Below, piece by piece: positions 34,431-46,655 of a stretch of 64,000 bases of DNA; position 1 is the stretch's first letter, and the number at the start of each line of letters is the position of its first letter. The position numbers and the translations under genes were made by a program. Source of the stretch: Manis javanica. Taxonomy: Eukaryota; Chordata; Mammalia; Pholidota; Manidae. Location of the stretch: NCBI RefSeq assembly GCF_040802235.1, contig NC_133174.1:134469213-134533212 (forward strand). The letters are read 5' to 3'. The notes under the pieces were generated by a model that was not told where the DNA came from, ran no database searches, and saw only the letters and a program-made list of their open reading frames with translations.

Positions 34431-36157
34431 TGCTAATTCTACAATGTGGCCCCCCAGTCCCCACCACATCCCCCAAGGTGGGGGCCTTGATCCCCTGCTC
34501 AGTCAGTCCACAATACCCAATCATCCTCCTGTGGGGGTGAGGGCCCAGGTGGAGCCTGAGTACTGTCCCTCAGGAAGTCTTGCAGGGACACAGGCCAGAC
34601 AAGGGGCTTTGCCTCTGGCTTCTGTGTCCTGGGCTTCAGCAGTTGGAACTGCTGCTCCAGATTTAAATTTGGTGCCACAGTTCTAACAAGATTCTACTAG
34701 GCTGCTCATCACATTTTTCTTTCAGTACCCCTGTCTTTATCAAATCAACCCGCATCTGAGTCCTCGAGACCATCAGGAGGCCTTTTGCACCTCTCCTTTC
34801 AGTCATAGCCTGTATTTCCTTCCAAGCTCTTATTGTTTCAATTTCCCCCAGATCTGCTAAAGTATGATAGCCTCATTCATGGGTTGCCCTATGTTGAAGT
34901 CAAGAATAGTCACTAGGGACCCAAAGAGAGAGAGGGGAGTTGCGCAGAGCACCAGATTTCTCTTTCCTATGGTGAACAACTACTCATGGGGGCCTTGGGG
35001 GGCCTTTTATAGATGATATTTTTAATGCCCAACTCTCATAAAACCTGCTGGAGCTCTGCATATGTTTTCCAACTAGCAGGTAAACATGGTAAATCACCCT
35101 GATTAGGCCAGTCTACCCTGATGGATACTGTCAGCCAATCCAGAAACACCTGATTCCCTGAGGTGTGATGGGAATTTTGCAACCAGTGCTGAAGGGAAGG
35201 GTGAGTCGTCAGAGAAACCAGTCTACCCATTTCAGAATTTGACATAACAATGTTTTCCTCTTAAATATCCCAGAGACATAAAAGCCATGTAGGCAGAGGT
35301 TCCAGTGGCTTCTGCTGAAACTGGATGCTCATGTCCACCAGCTCATCCTGGGTATAGGGGTGGAGCATAGATTGCTCCACAACTTGGGGAAGGGGCAGCT
35401 CCTCCCCCTAAGAAGTCTGTGGTTGTTGCATTTTTATTTTCTTAATTACAACCGAGTGGGCCTTTAATACAGGAGAGGCTGGTGCCACAGATGGTAGCCT
35501 CAGCAACAGTTAGGCCCTCAGCCACACCCTCATCCTCTCCTAACACCTCTCGTACCATCTCCGGGGCTGAAGGCACCGCTCTGTTCCCCCACCTCCCCCA
35601 CAGCCTCCTGCAATGCAGATTCTTCTGCTGCCTCCTCCCTTGCTGCTAGCGTATCTTCTAGAAATGTGACCCGTATTCTAAATAAATGCCTCTTTCTTAA
35701 GGGCATCCCATAGGTCATCACCCAGCTCCTCCAAGTGATGCTGAAGTGTGTCTCTCTCTTGCCGAAGTGTGTCTCTCTCCTTGATAACACTTTTTACTCT
35801 CTTGAGAAACAAGCAACCCTCAATCCTGGCTGCTACATGGCCACTCAGAGCCTGTAAGTCGTCTTCTATCTCACAGAGGACTAATTCCACAGTTTCTGGA
35901 GTCTCCACCCTTCCAATTCTGGGGAAAAGCCAACCTATCTAGGAGGTGCTTTACCCTAGACCAATTTTCTGCTAGGTGATCCCCACGTGGAAGCCCCACA
36001 GATAGGCAGTTTCCGGGTGAAGCTGCACCCTCCACTGCTGCCAGAGGTAAGGGTGAATTGTAACCCCCCCCACACTATGCTGCCACTGAGGCATCCCCAC
36101 CATCCACAGGGGGGTTTCCTGGTATCTCTTCAGCTTCTCTAAGGGCAGCTCACCCAA
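34431..36157 (-). pseudogene. gag: ERV-A gag (coiled coil, then ERV-L/Fv1-type capsid)
   Basis: The first Met codon is at 36,157, about 30 bases after the primer site, and opens a 61-codon frame. At 35,678-35,908 a frame encodes a coiled coil with duplicated heptads (ERDTLRQERDTLQ). At 35,270-35,370 and 35,036-35,245 the capsid segment includes YTQDELVDM, FQQKP, WLLCLWD and EMGRLVSLTTHPSLQ, which aligns with ERV-B 54,820-55,000. This E/DLV..FQQKP..WLLRLWD pattern is familiar from ERV-L gag and the gene Fv1 derived from it. The C-terminal part near 34,690-34,850 contains RAWKEIQA and LLELWHQ. No CCHC zinc knuckle is seen, as in other class III elements. Several stops and frameshifts are present. 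Confidence 0.72.
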
Positions 36158-36192
36158 GCATCACACCCATGAAGAGAGATTTCAGGTTCAGA

Positions 36193-36212
36193 GGTTCTGC
36201 TGACTACTTCCA
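36193..36212 (-). other. ERV-A primer binding site, tRNA-Ser-like
   Basis: Two bases after the 5' LTR the minus strand reads TGGAAGTAGTCAGCAGAACC. Compared with the complement of a tRNA-Ser 3' end (TGGCGTAGTCGGCAGGATTC, recalled from memory) it matches as TGG, GTAGTC, GCAG apart from one extra base and a few G-to-A or C-to-T changes. The similarity resumes after a 2-base insertion with a TGAACC block. HERV-S is a known tRNA-Ser-primed class III family. Confidence 0.6.
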
Positions 36213-36214
36213 GG

Positions 36215-36503
36215 TATAATTCTGGGGGGAAAATATGTTCCCAGCCTGGGGCAAATTACCTAATTACCTTTGAAGCCGAAATCAGTCAAAGGGATAAATA
36301 AAGTGGGAGAAACCTGTTTATTGGTTAAAAGTAGGTATGCACTTCCGTTCACCTGTGTCTCTCATGACCCATCTGCAAAAAAGGGGTCCCACCCAACCTC
36401 TCTGTTTCAGATATGCCCTCGCTTCCCCATGTAATCACCTATTGATATGGAGAGGCACAAAGACCAGGAAAGAGATTCTGGAAATATTGCAGTTTTACCC
36501 ACA
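36215..36503 (-). repeat. ERV-A 5' LTR
   Basis: 289 bp. Minus start TGTGGGTAAAACTG at 36,503, end CAGAATTATA at 36,215 (the terminal CA has mutated to TA). The polyadenylation signal AATAAA within 'accaataaacagg' lies near 36,318-36,324. A 'cctattgatatggagag' block occurs once, whereas the related unit is repeated in the 3' LTR. Confidence 0.92.
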
Positions 36504-36510
36504 GATACAC

Positions 36511-36512
<2 letters not shown>

Positions 36513-36558
<46 letters not shown>
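36513..36558. repeat. (CA)n microsatellite, first array
   Basis: About 23 uninterrupted CA units starting 9 bases outside the ERV-A 5' LTR. Likely polymorphic. Confidence 0.97.
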
Positions 36559-36560
<2 letters not shown>

Positions 36561-36561
<1 letters not shown>

Positions 36562-36590
36562 GAGATTCTGGAAATATCCCACAGATACAC
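36561..36590. repeat. Duplicated LTR tip between CA arrays
   Basis: Repeats the sequence of 36,470-36,510 (agagattctggaaatat, then cccacagatacacgga) but lacks the ten bases tgcagtttta. It therefore contains the last bases of the LTR, the target duplication GATAC and the start of the flank a second time. Confidence 0.85.

Positions 36591-36592
<2 letters not shown>

Positions 36593-36654
<62 letters not shown>
36593..36654. repeat. (CA)n microsatellite, second array
   Basis: About 31 CA units following the duplicated LTR tip. Confidence 0.97.
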
Positions 36655-36657
<3 letters not shown>

Positions 36658-38105
36658 AAAGCACAAATGTTCCAGTCTCTAGAAATTTCAAGAGCAATGC
36701 ACTGTAGAATCACAGAAGAGGAAACTATTAGAATGTGACTGAAAGTTGGCAGAATAAGGACAGGCTTCATAGAAGGGGCATTAAAAGAGGCATAGGAGGA
36801 TTAGGAGAAGCAGGAAGTACTCAGCGATAACTGAATCTGAAATTCTAGAAACTTTATCAGGGAAATGTCAACTCCCAGGGCATGCCTGACATATCTTTAA
36901 TCTTGCAAATCTGGGCCCAAAGTCTGATCTCTAAGATCTTGGTCTATAGAGGGATACAGATGGAAGAATTTTGACAACTGACTATGCATTAGGCTCCATC
37001 TAAGGTAAAACAAAATTCTAGTGGAGGCTTTTATTGGTTTTGGCAACATTTTCTTAATTTAATTAAAAGCATTGGTATGTTTTTCTTCTGGCAAAGACCA
37101 TTTATCACCAAGATGAAGTTTTTGTTCCCCAAAATACACTTCAATGAACTTTGTGAAACTAAAATGAAAGTAGGAGTGGAAATGTAATCCCCATTCAAGG
37201 CAGAGTACAATCTTCATCACCAATTTTCATTATTCATAAAAAACCTCACTTTGATTGCTCCTCAATATGCTCTTGGAATTTAGCCAAAAGGTGAGTTTGT
37301 TTTATTACAGATATTATCAGCATCACTACTTATGAATCAAATGGAAAAGGAATTCTGCTTTTGACTCATTTCTAAGACTTGAACAAACTTTTTAGCGTCT
37401 CTTAATTATGGCAGAGTAAATCTGAAAGCACATAAGCACAATTTGTGCTAAAAATTCTAGTATCTGTCACCCAGTGAATACTTCATTTAATTGTCCTGTG
37501 GGAATAGGTTTTTCAATAATAAGAATATTTTTTTCCCATTCCCTTCAGTGATTACTGTGGCAGACAGCAGAAGAAACCAATCTGCAACCTTGGTAAGAGC
37601 ATTTAAAGAAATATGAAAACCCCTGGAAACTCGCCAGAAGCATTTTTAAATAAAATCAAATTATTTTGTATATACATTTAGAGTTGGTCATAATTTTTAA
37701 GATCAGTAGTTCAACATTTAACCACTTAGTGTTGAGTAAACTGGACCTTGGTGAGGGAAGTAACTTCCCCAAGGTCATCTTGTTTTGTTGCCTTTTATAT
37801 CCAAACTTCAATATGGTGATGTGTCTGACCATGCAGGTTCACAATTATGCAGCCATCTTCGAGTCCTCCTTCTCCACCAAATCTCTCTGCCCCATTCATA
37901 CCAAAATGTGGTGATTCCACATGAGTAATATGCTTTACATTCAGTGCCTCATTGCCTTTCCCTCTCTTCTTGCTCTGGTTCAAGGTCCATTCTCTATACA
38001 CAATTTTGATGGATCCCTTTCAGCTACCAGGAAGAGTCAAAATTAAAAAAAATAAAATACAAATATCTTATTAACTAGATCTCAACTATCCACGCTTCTC
38101 TCTAG
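36655..38105. other. No gene; MIR-like patch 37,720-37,800
   Basis: AT-rich. 'agggaagtaacttccccaag' with 'gtcatc' near 37,760 resembles the MIR conserved core in sense. No coding gene recognised. Confidence 0.4.
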
Positions 38106-38109
38106 CCAC

Positions 38110-38452
38110 TTGCTTATCTCCCAGTCCAACCATCCAATCCGATTAAATGTCCAATTCTCTAGCAACATGTGGTTCTGTCTCTTCCCCCAACATAGCGGTC
38201 TTACACATTATCAGAATATATTGTTCCCTCTACCTAGAAGGTCTTTACTCCTGCTTACCTAGTGAATGTCTGTTCCATCTTTTGAGATGCTGCTCAAATA
38301 TCATTTATTCTACAAAATATCCTCTCCCACAGGTCAATGAAGTTCTGTGTTCTCTGTGTCCTCACAGCACTGTGCACAAAGATGTATCACAAACATTTTG
38401 TTTTGTTGCGATATCCTTGAAGATAGTGGACACACACACACACACACACACG

Positions 38453-38484
<32 letters not shown>

Positions 38485-38596
38485 CATATATTACTCAATT
38501 TTGTATTCTTTATGTCTACTGTCATGGCTGGGACATAATGGACACATTTGGTATTTGCAGAATTTGTTTAATGAATTAATTACAGTCAACATCTGA
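38110..38596 (+). repeat. L2 3' region with embedded microsatellite
   Basis: Runs through the usual L2 order: a 'gagatgctgctcaaatatca' block, 'cacagcactgtgcaca', 'atatccttgaagatagtgg', then after a microsatellite 'ctgtcatggctgggacataa' and 'gtttaatgaattaat'. The microsatellite has expanded inside it. Confidence 0.75.
38430..38490. repeat. (CA)n(TA)n microsatellite
   Basis: Compound repeat: CA units with one cg interruption, then TA units with one ca interruption. Confidence 0.95.
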
Positions 38597-39289
38597 TTGT
38601 GGTGGTCAATCTATACAGACATAAGTGGTAGGTATTTCCATAGAGAGATAGCTATTATAATATATGGTATTATAAGGTCTGATACAAATGGATTATTTGG
38701 GACTAGAGGAGTTTGGTGTTTAGGTTGTACCTTTGGAGAACATCCATACATTTCATATTGTTTTTCATAGAGTTGCCAATTGATCCATTAGTCAGTGGAG
38801 TAATAGAATGTCTTTCCAGTAAGATGTTTTTGGTATGCAAGGCATACATGTTTTTGGTGTCAATAAATTGCAAACTTACTGCATTATTCCATATTTCATC
38901 TTTGACTAATGTAAGAAAGATTTGGGGAGTCTTGTGGACCCAAGGTTGCTTGTCTCAGCCTTTCAACCTCAGGGACATTAAGCATCAAACCCCATTCCCA
39001 ATGTGTGATTTGTGACATTTAAGCATTTCACTGTCACAATGTGCTGGGAGTTGGGGAGGACAATATTTGAGTCTCAGGATTAGCTGTAGCTTTTGCCATC
39101 TGTACCTACAGATTCTTGGATAAATTTTTCCATGACTCAATTCTGCATGAGTTGAAAAGTTTCCTAGATGTACTAAACCATATTGAGACACCCACTTACA
39201 GATTTCTTCCTCAAATGTGTCTGAATAGAAGCGGCTGGATAAATGTCGTTTTGTTTGAAATTCATATGTTGGCTTATTGCCGCAACATG
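38597..39289. other. No gene seen
   Basis: The 100-codon frame at 38,713-39,015 shows no domain and is probably chance. Confidence 0.4.
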
Positions 39290-39490
39290 GTGAGGTCGTT
39301 CATTCACTAACCCATTGATTTATTTAACAAATATTTTGAACCCTCAGAATATATCGGACATTAGGCCTGTACTGAATATGCACTGATGTATAGGACTGAC
39401 GCTCATTGGTCCCTGACATCCTAGAATGTACTGTTTTTTTTGGAAAACTGGTGTGTATTTATTAGGCATGCATTATGTGCCCAGAGCTCT
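39290..39490 (-). repeat. L2 3' end(s), antisense
   Basis: 'ttcattcactaacccattg', 'atttaacaaatattttgaac' and 'tcattggtccctgacatcct' follow antisense L2 order. A second L2-like start ('gtatttattaggcatgcatt') begins near 39,455. Confidence 0.6.
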
Positions 39491-42400
39491 TCTTAGCAAT
39501 CAGGGTGATTAAAATAAAATGAAGAGAAGCAAAGCATACTATAATGCCTTCAAGCTTTGCAATTTTGAAGGAAAGTGAATAAATACACTGATTATCACTG
39601 GTCAAATAAGGAACCATTTTATGTAGGGTGTGCTTCCTGGAACGCCTTCTAGCCATTCATCAAACTTTTGTATCTGACACAATTCCTGGTGAATGTAAAA
39701 CTCTACTTGTGTTCAGTAAATAGAATGTTACCTTCAGGTGCTACTCCTTACAGGAGTCTGCATCTCGTGTCTGTTGGTGTCTCTTTTCACTACGTCAGAC
39801 TGTACTATGAAATAACATCATGTCTGAATCACGATGGCAATATAGGGAATATAGAGATTATGTCTTAAAATTCTGTTTATATAATTATGTAAGGTGATTA
39901 GAGCAAGAACTGCTAAAGCAGGTATCACCCTGTGAATGAAGGATTTTCTTATTGTGAATATTATTTTTTCTGCCCTTTAAAAAGGGAAATATGGGTTTTC
40001 TAATGCTCAGAACTTAGAGAATGAGAATATTTTACTTAAGATGGATTGGATATCATTTTACTTTGGTGAACACTAATTGGCCTGAGAAATGTTTGACATC
40101 TGACCTTGCCATCTCTTGCCTTCCCAAGTAAAGTCAGCTAGAAAGTGAAAGATGAGTTTCCCATTTCTGTTGTGGTTGAACTTTTGAGGACTATCAATGA
40201 GAAGACAGCCTTACCCTGTAGGATGGCACAATGAAGAGGACTATATGTTATGGCACATATTTTGCCTCGTCACATGAAGCTTTGCAATTCAATTTGACCC
40301 CATCTTGGATTCTCCTGTGAAAACAAGTACATAAATCACCAGTGGGGGCCCAGCAGTGGAGTGGTGGCCTGGGAGAGGTTAATAATGCAATAGCTATTCC
40401 CTAACACACGAGCCCTGATGAAGTTTACCCAGCTTCTGAGAATCTTCTATTCAGGGATCAGAGTACAAATTAGAGGTAATGGAGAGCTGGCACCATTTGC
40501 CTTTTGTTTTGTTTGCTTTGTTGTTCTTCCACCCTATGCATAGGTTTTCCCATTTTTGTATTTTTAGAGTTTGAGGTTAAAAAGTGCTTAAGTTCGAACT
40601 GTGGATGGACTTGGAAAAATTGAAAAGATCAGCTGTAAATTAATGAAGTTGATAACAGAAAGCAATGCAAATAGGATAGATACCTGTCACTTTACTCAAT
40701 TTTCTTCTGGAAGCTGTTAATGAGAGTAGCATCTTTGAAATTTGTAGCATTTCTGATATATACTGCAGGCCAATTTGAATCGCCAGCTTGCACCTGGAAA
40801 ATCTCACTCTAGAGTCAATAATCAAATCTTTTTTGTGTGAAGAGATCTCCTCTGCCAAAAAGCTGCAAGGGAGTAGTCCTTGGAATCTATGTGTATAACT
40901 ACAACTGCTGTGTTCACCCATTTAGTGCAGCTCCCCTATTCTGGAAAATAGCATTTACCTCTCCCCAATCTCGAAAACCTTTGGCTTTCATTGGCTTTTG
41001 ACCCTGAGAAGTTCTGGGATGCTGGCTGGCTTTTTCCTGTTCTGTGCACCCTACCACATGCTTGCCTCTCACTCCTACACTTCCCATGCCCTTTGTCATT
41101 TGTCTTTAGAACCTTGAGTATAACAGATTCATTGTTGGGGTAGGAGACAGGATCTGAATAATCTTCCAAACCATATTTTGGTTGACTTTATGATATACCA
41201 GTTTTGACTAAACAGAAAGTCATGATGTTGTCAATTTTATAAGGAAAGCTAAATTTTGCTTCAATTTTGATAATATGTGAATAACAGATTCCTTTCTTTT
41301 GTCTTTCAAGTGCCTTATATAAAACAAAAGCAATTTCTTTTTGAAGCATTTAGAAATGTAAATAGGATGGCAATGACTTTAGTGGATAAATATGACTTTG
41401 TTGAGTTGCTTCAATAGGAAAGCCTTTTAGTTAATTTATGAATCAAAAGTTTGTCTATATTTTACTCCTATATCTAGCATTAATTTGGCACTATGTATTA
41501 GAAAATAAATTCTCTTACAGATTTTCTTAACTTCCTAAGCACACATCAAAAAATGGCCTTAGCCAGAATTTATAAATAGTCTATAAAACACTTCCAAACA
41601 GAAGAAAGGTTTTCCTAAATGAAACAGAGCACTTTATGAGAAATTTGCATTGATTTTAATAACTGAAAAATGTTGATGTGCAATTGAAAATATTACTAAA
41701 GAAATTTCTAACTCTTGAGCTTTCTTACATAATTTTCATCTAACAATTAAGATTTATAACAACAAAGTAAGTCTTTGAAAGGAAAGAGTTGTGTATTTTA
41801 ATAAATGATACACATTTATACCCACACTGGAGAGTACAAAATTGATCTAATGAAAGACCACAGAGAAGATTTTGGAAATATTGGACTCCTTATTTCACCA
41901 GCTGTTGCTTTTTACTCAAAATTTTCTCACTATTTTAAAATAAAATGAATTTATTCATGAGTACATAGCTACCAGAAATAATTTTATTACGAATTATGTA
42001 TGAAACCACAATCAGAAATTTATTTCTCATCTCATGTAACATTTAGTGATGCAAGAAATGCATTCTTATTAAAAAATAATGACATCACACCTAGATCCTA
42101 TAACATACAGAGGGATGAGACTGAGGCATGCTACCTTCCTCACTAATATTATGCTTGTAAGAAGATTACACACAGCTTGACATGTATGAAAAATGAACAA
42201 TTTGGTTTCAAAACATATTGATCAAGAAAGATCAAGGAGAAGGTTTATGAGGCCTAGCCTCCTGGAAAGTTGAAAATGGTGCTCTTGTCTTTAGAAGGCA
42301 GGATGGCCCTGAAAATGTTAGATTTGTCTGCTTTATTTGTAACCCAGGAAAGGTACCTGAGAAATGACTAGTATGTTTCCATGATTAGGTAGCAGGCACT

Positions 42401-43189
42401 GATGGGGCTCCAAGGAGTACTCAGACATGATCACAATATCCTCAGCCTTCTTTCATGTTCTAGACTAAATAAATGTTAAGACCTATATCATGCAGTGCAA
42501 CTATCATGTGATGTGAACATGCATGTGACAGGACTAAGAAGTGTACAGAGAATGTAAAAGTGTTATGTTCAACCTCATCTTAAACCTGAGGAAACTGCCC
42601 AGAGAACTGAAAAGGTTGGCTCAAGATCAAAACTGGGGCTAATCCAGGTTTACTAATTCCCCAAAGTGGGCTCTTGCCAAAAGCATCTGTGCTGCTTCAG
42701 GTGATGTTTCTGTAGCTAGTGTTTCCCAGCTGTTTGCTGCAATGCTATTTGTTTTCTATTCAGATTTTAGTTATTCACCTTGATAAGATACCTAAAATTT
42801 CTCACTGTGAAATAAGCAGTGATCCACAGCCTGAATATGAATCCTCAGTATGGCTGAAGCACAGCGTCTCTTCTTGGCATCAAGAAATAAATTTCCATAA
42901 TCATGCATAGTGTTAGCCTGATCAGTTTGGTTCAACATATAGCAGTTTTCCTAGTGCCATTTGCCATGGCCTTTGCTTATCCTCCACTCCACACACGCTG
43001 GCTGACTTGTTAGTTCCTAGGCTTGCCATGCACTTTCATGCCACCTTGACATTGCAATGTCTTCTCCACAATTACTTTTCTGTCTTCTAAAATCCTTCTC
43101 ACTGAAAATAACATCACAAATGATCCAGCAACACAATGTACAAAGAATATGAACAGTCCATTTATAGAAGAAAAAATGCAATTTGTCTG
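39491..43189. other. 3.7 kb without recognisable gene or repeat
   Basis: AT-rich, low in repeats that I can name. No splice-flanked frame with a known domain on either strand. This could include conserved non-coding or exonic sequence that cannot be seen without comparison to other genomes. Confidence 0.35.
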
Positions 43190-43480
43190 TAAACATATAA
43201 AAATGTTCAACCTCATTATATAAAAGTGCACATTAAAATGAAATGCCATTTCTCATCTTGGAGGTTAGCAAAAATATGTTTGCAAATAAGCACTATTAAT
43301 GAAAATCTGGGGCATCGGCAACCTCATGAAGTACTGGTAAGCCTGTATATTTATGCAAACTTTCTGGGTGAGCAATTTGGCATTAGTTATCAAAATGAAA
43401 AATTCATGAACTATTTAAATCCAGCAAAGAAAATTCTAGGACTCAAAAAGAAATATTTACACGTACATTAAAGGGTAACG
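43190..43480 (+). repeat. Old L1 3' region, sense
   Basis: 'aaatgttcaacctcattata', 'aaaatgaaatgccatttctc', 'aaatccagcaaagaaaattc' follow the order of old L1 ORF2 tail and 3' UTR. A TG/CA-rich low-complexity stretch follows to about 43,540. Confidence 0.6.
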
Positions 43481-43540
43481 CCATGAATATGTGTATGTGT
43501 ATGTTCATTCAGATATACATACATGCATGTGCATGTGGCT

Positions 43541-45136
43541 TACGGCTATGTGTGCTAATTACACACAAGGCAAATCAACCTTTATGTGGTAATGACCATA
43601 CCTTGCACTTAGGTGTTGCCTTATAGCATCCAGAACACATTCCTATGTAGTTTCTCATTGGAAACTCAGGAATTGGTATTATCTAAGAACATTTTTAAAG
43701 CAAAGTAAATTTACTTTCTATTGTGTTCATGTGAAGTTATTTAAGGAAAAGGAGCTGGTTAGGAGGACACAGAGAAATAATGTATGTGCAACCAGTTCTG
43801 TAACTCCACGTGGGTGGGTGTGAGAGAGGAGGGGAGAGAATGCAAGCTGGGTATGGGCTAAAGAAAAGACTGTGGCCAGACAAAAGACGAAGTGGCCAAT
43901 ACCAATATCTTGGGATCACCCCCTTCTTTGCAGACACTTTCTCTCATTCATAAAAAAATTTACCATCCATCTGTTTATTTCTGAAAATAATTATCTCCAA
44001 GTACCCTTCCTCAGTTGCAAGGAGCTAGATAGACGTCTACAGAGGCCCTTAAAGTCAATAAGCTTTCAAAGACAGCATGACTTGTATTTATTCTGAATGG
44101 TTCCGTAATTAAATGTGAAATTGTCATTTAATTCACTTTTACTTCATTTCATTTTTTTGCTCTATCTCCAACTGATGAAAGGAATACAGCATCCAGGCAA
44201 GGTGTTAAATTTGGAAGTTTATGCTTGAGAAAATATTCAATATGCCAGTAGCGGCAGTTTTTTCCTGACTCAGAACAGTGCGGTGAAGTCATTCTGCCAT
44301 CTTTTCTAAATATCTTATTACAAAGAAACTCTTGCCAAAACACACAATCACCAACTTTCCTCTAATTAGCCCTTAAGGAATTGTTTTCAAAGTCTTAATT
44401 TCCAGGACACAGATGTAAGCTTAAGTTCTAATTATGAAAGACATGGGCTTCTTTTTTCAATTTTTTTCTTTTTATTTCTTTTCCTGACAAATGGGACAAC
44501 CTACTGTGTTTTGTTCGGGGATCATTTTCCAAAGGCTGAGGAGGGGTTGGAAAGCAATGGAGATCGTAAAACACAAATATAAAACATTTAGTCCTGCCTC
44601 AGGAAATGCCATGTTTATGCATGAGTTCAGAGCAGTCCAAAACATATGCATTCATACATTTACATGTATAGGTGCACATATGTGTACATGTATGTGACAT
44701 AGAATAGTGGTGAATTGAAGGGAGGATAAAAAAGAACTGTATTAACAAGAGGAAAAGGCTCAATAATATAGTGCCGATAACATATAACTATGGAATTGGA
44801 GGATTCTGGCATTTTGAGAGGCAGAAAGAGGAAGAATGAAATTAGCAGTAAGAGTTATGAGATCTGGGTGTCAGCCTTCAGCCAGATTCTTAACTAGTCA
44901 TCAATAAACATTCTTTCCTTATTCCTTATTCTACCACAATTTTCTTTTTGATAGCAATATGATCAATTAAAAAATTATATTTCCCATTCTCCTTTGCAAT
45001 AGAGGTTGTCACATAACAGTTATGGCCAATGATATGTAAGTAAAAGTTACTGGTTAGGGTTTCTGATCAAAGTTGTCAAAAGGGCCTGCGTCTGATGGCA
45101 CACACGTTTTTTCCTTTCCCCACTCTTTTTCCTCCT
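43541..45136. other. No gene seen
   Basis: No recognisable coding gene. Open frames of 64-74 codons have no domains. A MIR-like patch near 43,600-43,690 is too weak to call. Confidence 0.35.
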
Positions 45137-45477
45137 TGTCTTGCCTGGGAGTTTCAGCCCAGGGCAAGTTTACTATGGATTCGGAGACACTGAGAAATGA
45201 CAATAGAACATTCTTGGGGTAAAAGGGTTTGTACTTGGCTTTATTCTCCTGGAAGTAGGTCGAGCACTAGAATCACATTTGTATCCAGCAGTCTTCAGGT
45301 CTGTAATCCACCTCCATTGCTGCCTCCACCCAAAGCACTGGGCAGAACTCTTTATACAATGGCTCAGTCAATAATAGCTTATTGCCTAGAGTGTGGAATC
45401 AGTAGGCCAGTTACATCATCAAGTACTTTAGGGTCAGGTGAGGATCCTGGCCATAGGAACTCTTCATTTTCCCCACA
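45137..45477 (-). mobile_element. Solo LTR of the ERV-B family
   Basis: 341 bp, clearly homologous along its length to the ERV-B LTRs (53,443 and 59,537) but on the minus strand. Ends TGTGGGG (45,477) and AAGACA (45,137). The 5-bp direct repeat CTCCT flanks it on both sides (45,132-45,136 and 45,478-45,482), showing recombination of a full insertion down to one LTR. It keeps a 'tgtataaag' TATA-like box and 'gaataaagcc' polyadenylation signal. Confidence 0.93.
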
Positions 45478-45482
45478 CTCCT

Positions 45483-46555
45483 GAAAGGGAAATGAGATAG
45501 CTAGAGCTGCAGTAACCATCAAGAGATCTACGAGAGGACCTTGTAGATGGAAGACACAGACTATGACAAGCAGAACAGAAAGATGCCTAGGATATTGATG
45601 ATTTCAAAGAGCTACTGTGCAAATGCAAACTACTTACCTGCAGACTGGTAAAAACAAAAAATAGCATACCATTTGTTTAATTTACTGTTTTCTAAGTTTT
45701 CTGTTAGTAGCAACTGAATACAACCTCCAACTGGTTCAAAGGGGATCTCTAAAGGGGGTGTTTGAACCAGACAAGGCTTGCATACTGAGGTCTCTTCTAA
45801 ATCTGAGAAAGCAGGGCTCTGAAATGGTCCCTCTACTTCCACTAAAAATCACTAAGTAACACCTATCAGAACTCAGAAAGGCTCCCATGTGGGCCAGGGG
45901 AAAGTCAACAACAGCCATAACCAACAGCGAGATTTCCCAGAAAGAAATGGCCATGTACACATGCCAGCAACCTTTCCTCTTCAAAATTTCCCAGATCATT
46001 ACTTTGAACCTATTTTTACCAGACTAGTTTCCAAATGGATGAAATTGATGTAGAATGAAGTGTTCCAGGATTGCTCTAAACAGTAGTACAGAGAAATGAT
46101 GGCAAAGCAGAAATCAAAATTAACTCACAGTTGGTTAGTCCTCAAATGAACTTGCCCCTGGCCTTGGTTGGTTCTTGCCCCTACTCATATCTGCAGCCTA
46201 AAGTTGCTCTTATCCTCTTTCTCCTTCCCTCCCCCACACACCCACATCTCTGGCCACAGGTAATTAATAAATATATTTTGCAGTTTCTCATCTCCAAATT
46301 TTCACACTTAATCTTCTCTCCTTGTCTGCTCTTTCTTTCCCTCCTTGCCCCCTCTACCATAAAAGTCAGATTTGTCCTTCAGAATTCAGTTCTTATTCTG
46401 TGTTGTCCTGAAGGACTTCTGTTTCTAGCCTTCCCATCCTACCTTCACATGCAATCAACTGTGCATCCCCTCCATTTGCTCCCTGGTCTTGCCACACTAT
46501 TGGCAGGCTTTAGCACAGTGACCTCTCACTGAGTCCTTCTTTCTTCCAGAGTAGT
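45483..46555. other. No gene; possible L2 in 46,130-46,555
   Basis: The plus strand from 46,130 is C/T-rich with an open 133-codon frame (46,131-46,532). The composition and 'gtcttgccacactattggca' fit antisense-free L2 sequence better than a gene, since the L2 3' end follows directly. Confidence 0.4.
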
Positions 46556-46559
46556 TGGG

Positions 46560-46655
46560 AGCATGAACTATGTATGATCCGTTTATGTTTCCTAGCTCTA
46601 AATACAATACCTAGTACTTAGTACTCATTAAATATTTGTTGAATGAATGGATGTC
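46560..46655 (+). repeat. L2 3' end, sense
   Basis: 'tacctagtacttagtactc' followed by 'attaaatatttgttgaatga' is the canonical L2 end. Confidence 0.7.

Larger units (their letters stand above)
30521..36503 (-). mobile_element. ERV-A: class III (ERV-L/HERV-S-like) provirus, two LTRs, decayed
   Basis: Order on the minus strand: 5' LTR, tRNA-Ser-like primer site, gag, protease, reverse transcriptase, RNase H, integrase, a dUTPase-like stretch, purine-rich tract and 3' LTR. Outside the LTRs the same five bases GATAC occur (30,516-30,520 and 36,504-36,508), the expected integration duplication, so this is one insertion and not a chimera. By eye the two LTRs differ at roughly one position in six, so the copy is old. 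Every gene is broken by stops or frameshifts, although the RNase H-integrase part stays open for 340 codons. No env is recognisable. Class III assignment rests on the gag and pol motifs and the post-integrase domain. Confidence 0.92.

Noticed and set aside
36407..36770. Frames rich in Cys-Val or Thr-His repeats on both strands
   Set aside because: Pure translation of the CA microsatellites.
36513..38490. Microsatellites considered as a CRISPR-like or satellite array
   Set aside because: Simple dinucleotide runs without spacers or longer monomers.
38713..39015. 100-codon plus-strand frame as a gene
   Set aside because: No domain, no Kozak or splice context, and AT-rich random-like composition.
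46131..46532. 133-codon plus-strand frame
   Set aside because: Leu/Pro/Ser-rich frame in C/T-rich DNA that runs into an L2 3' end. No domain and no start or splice context.
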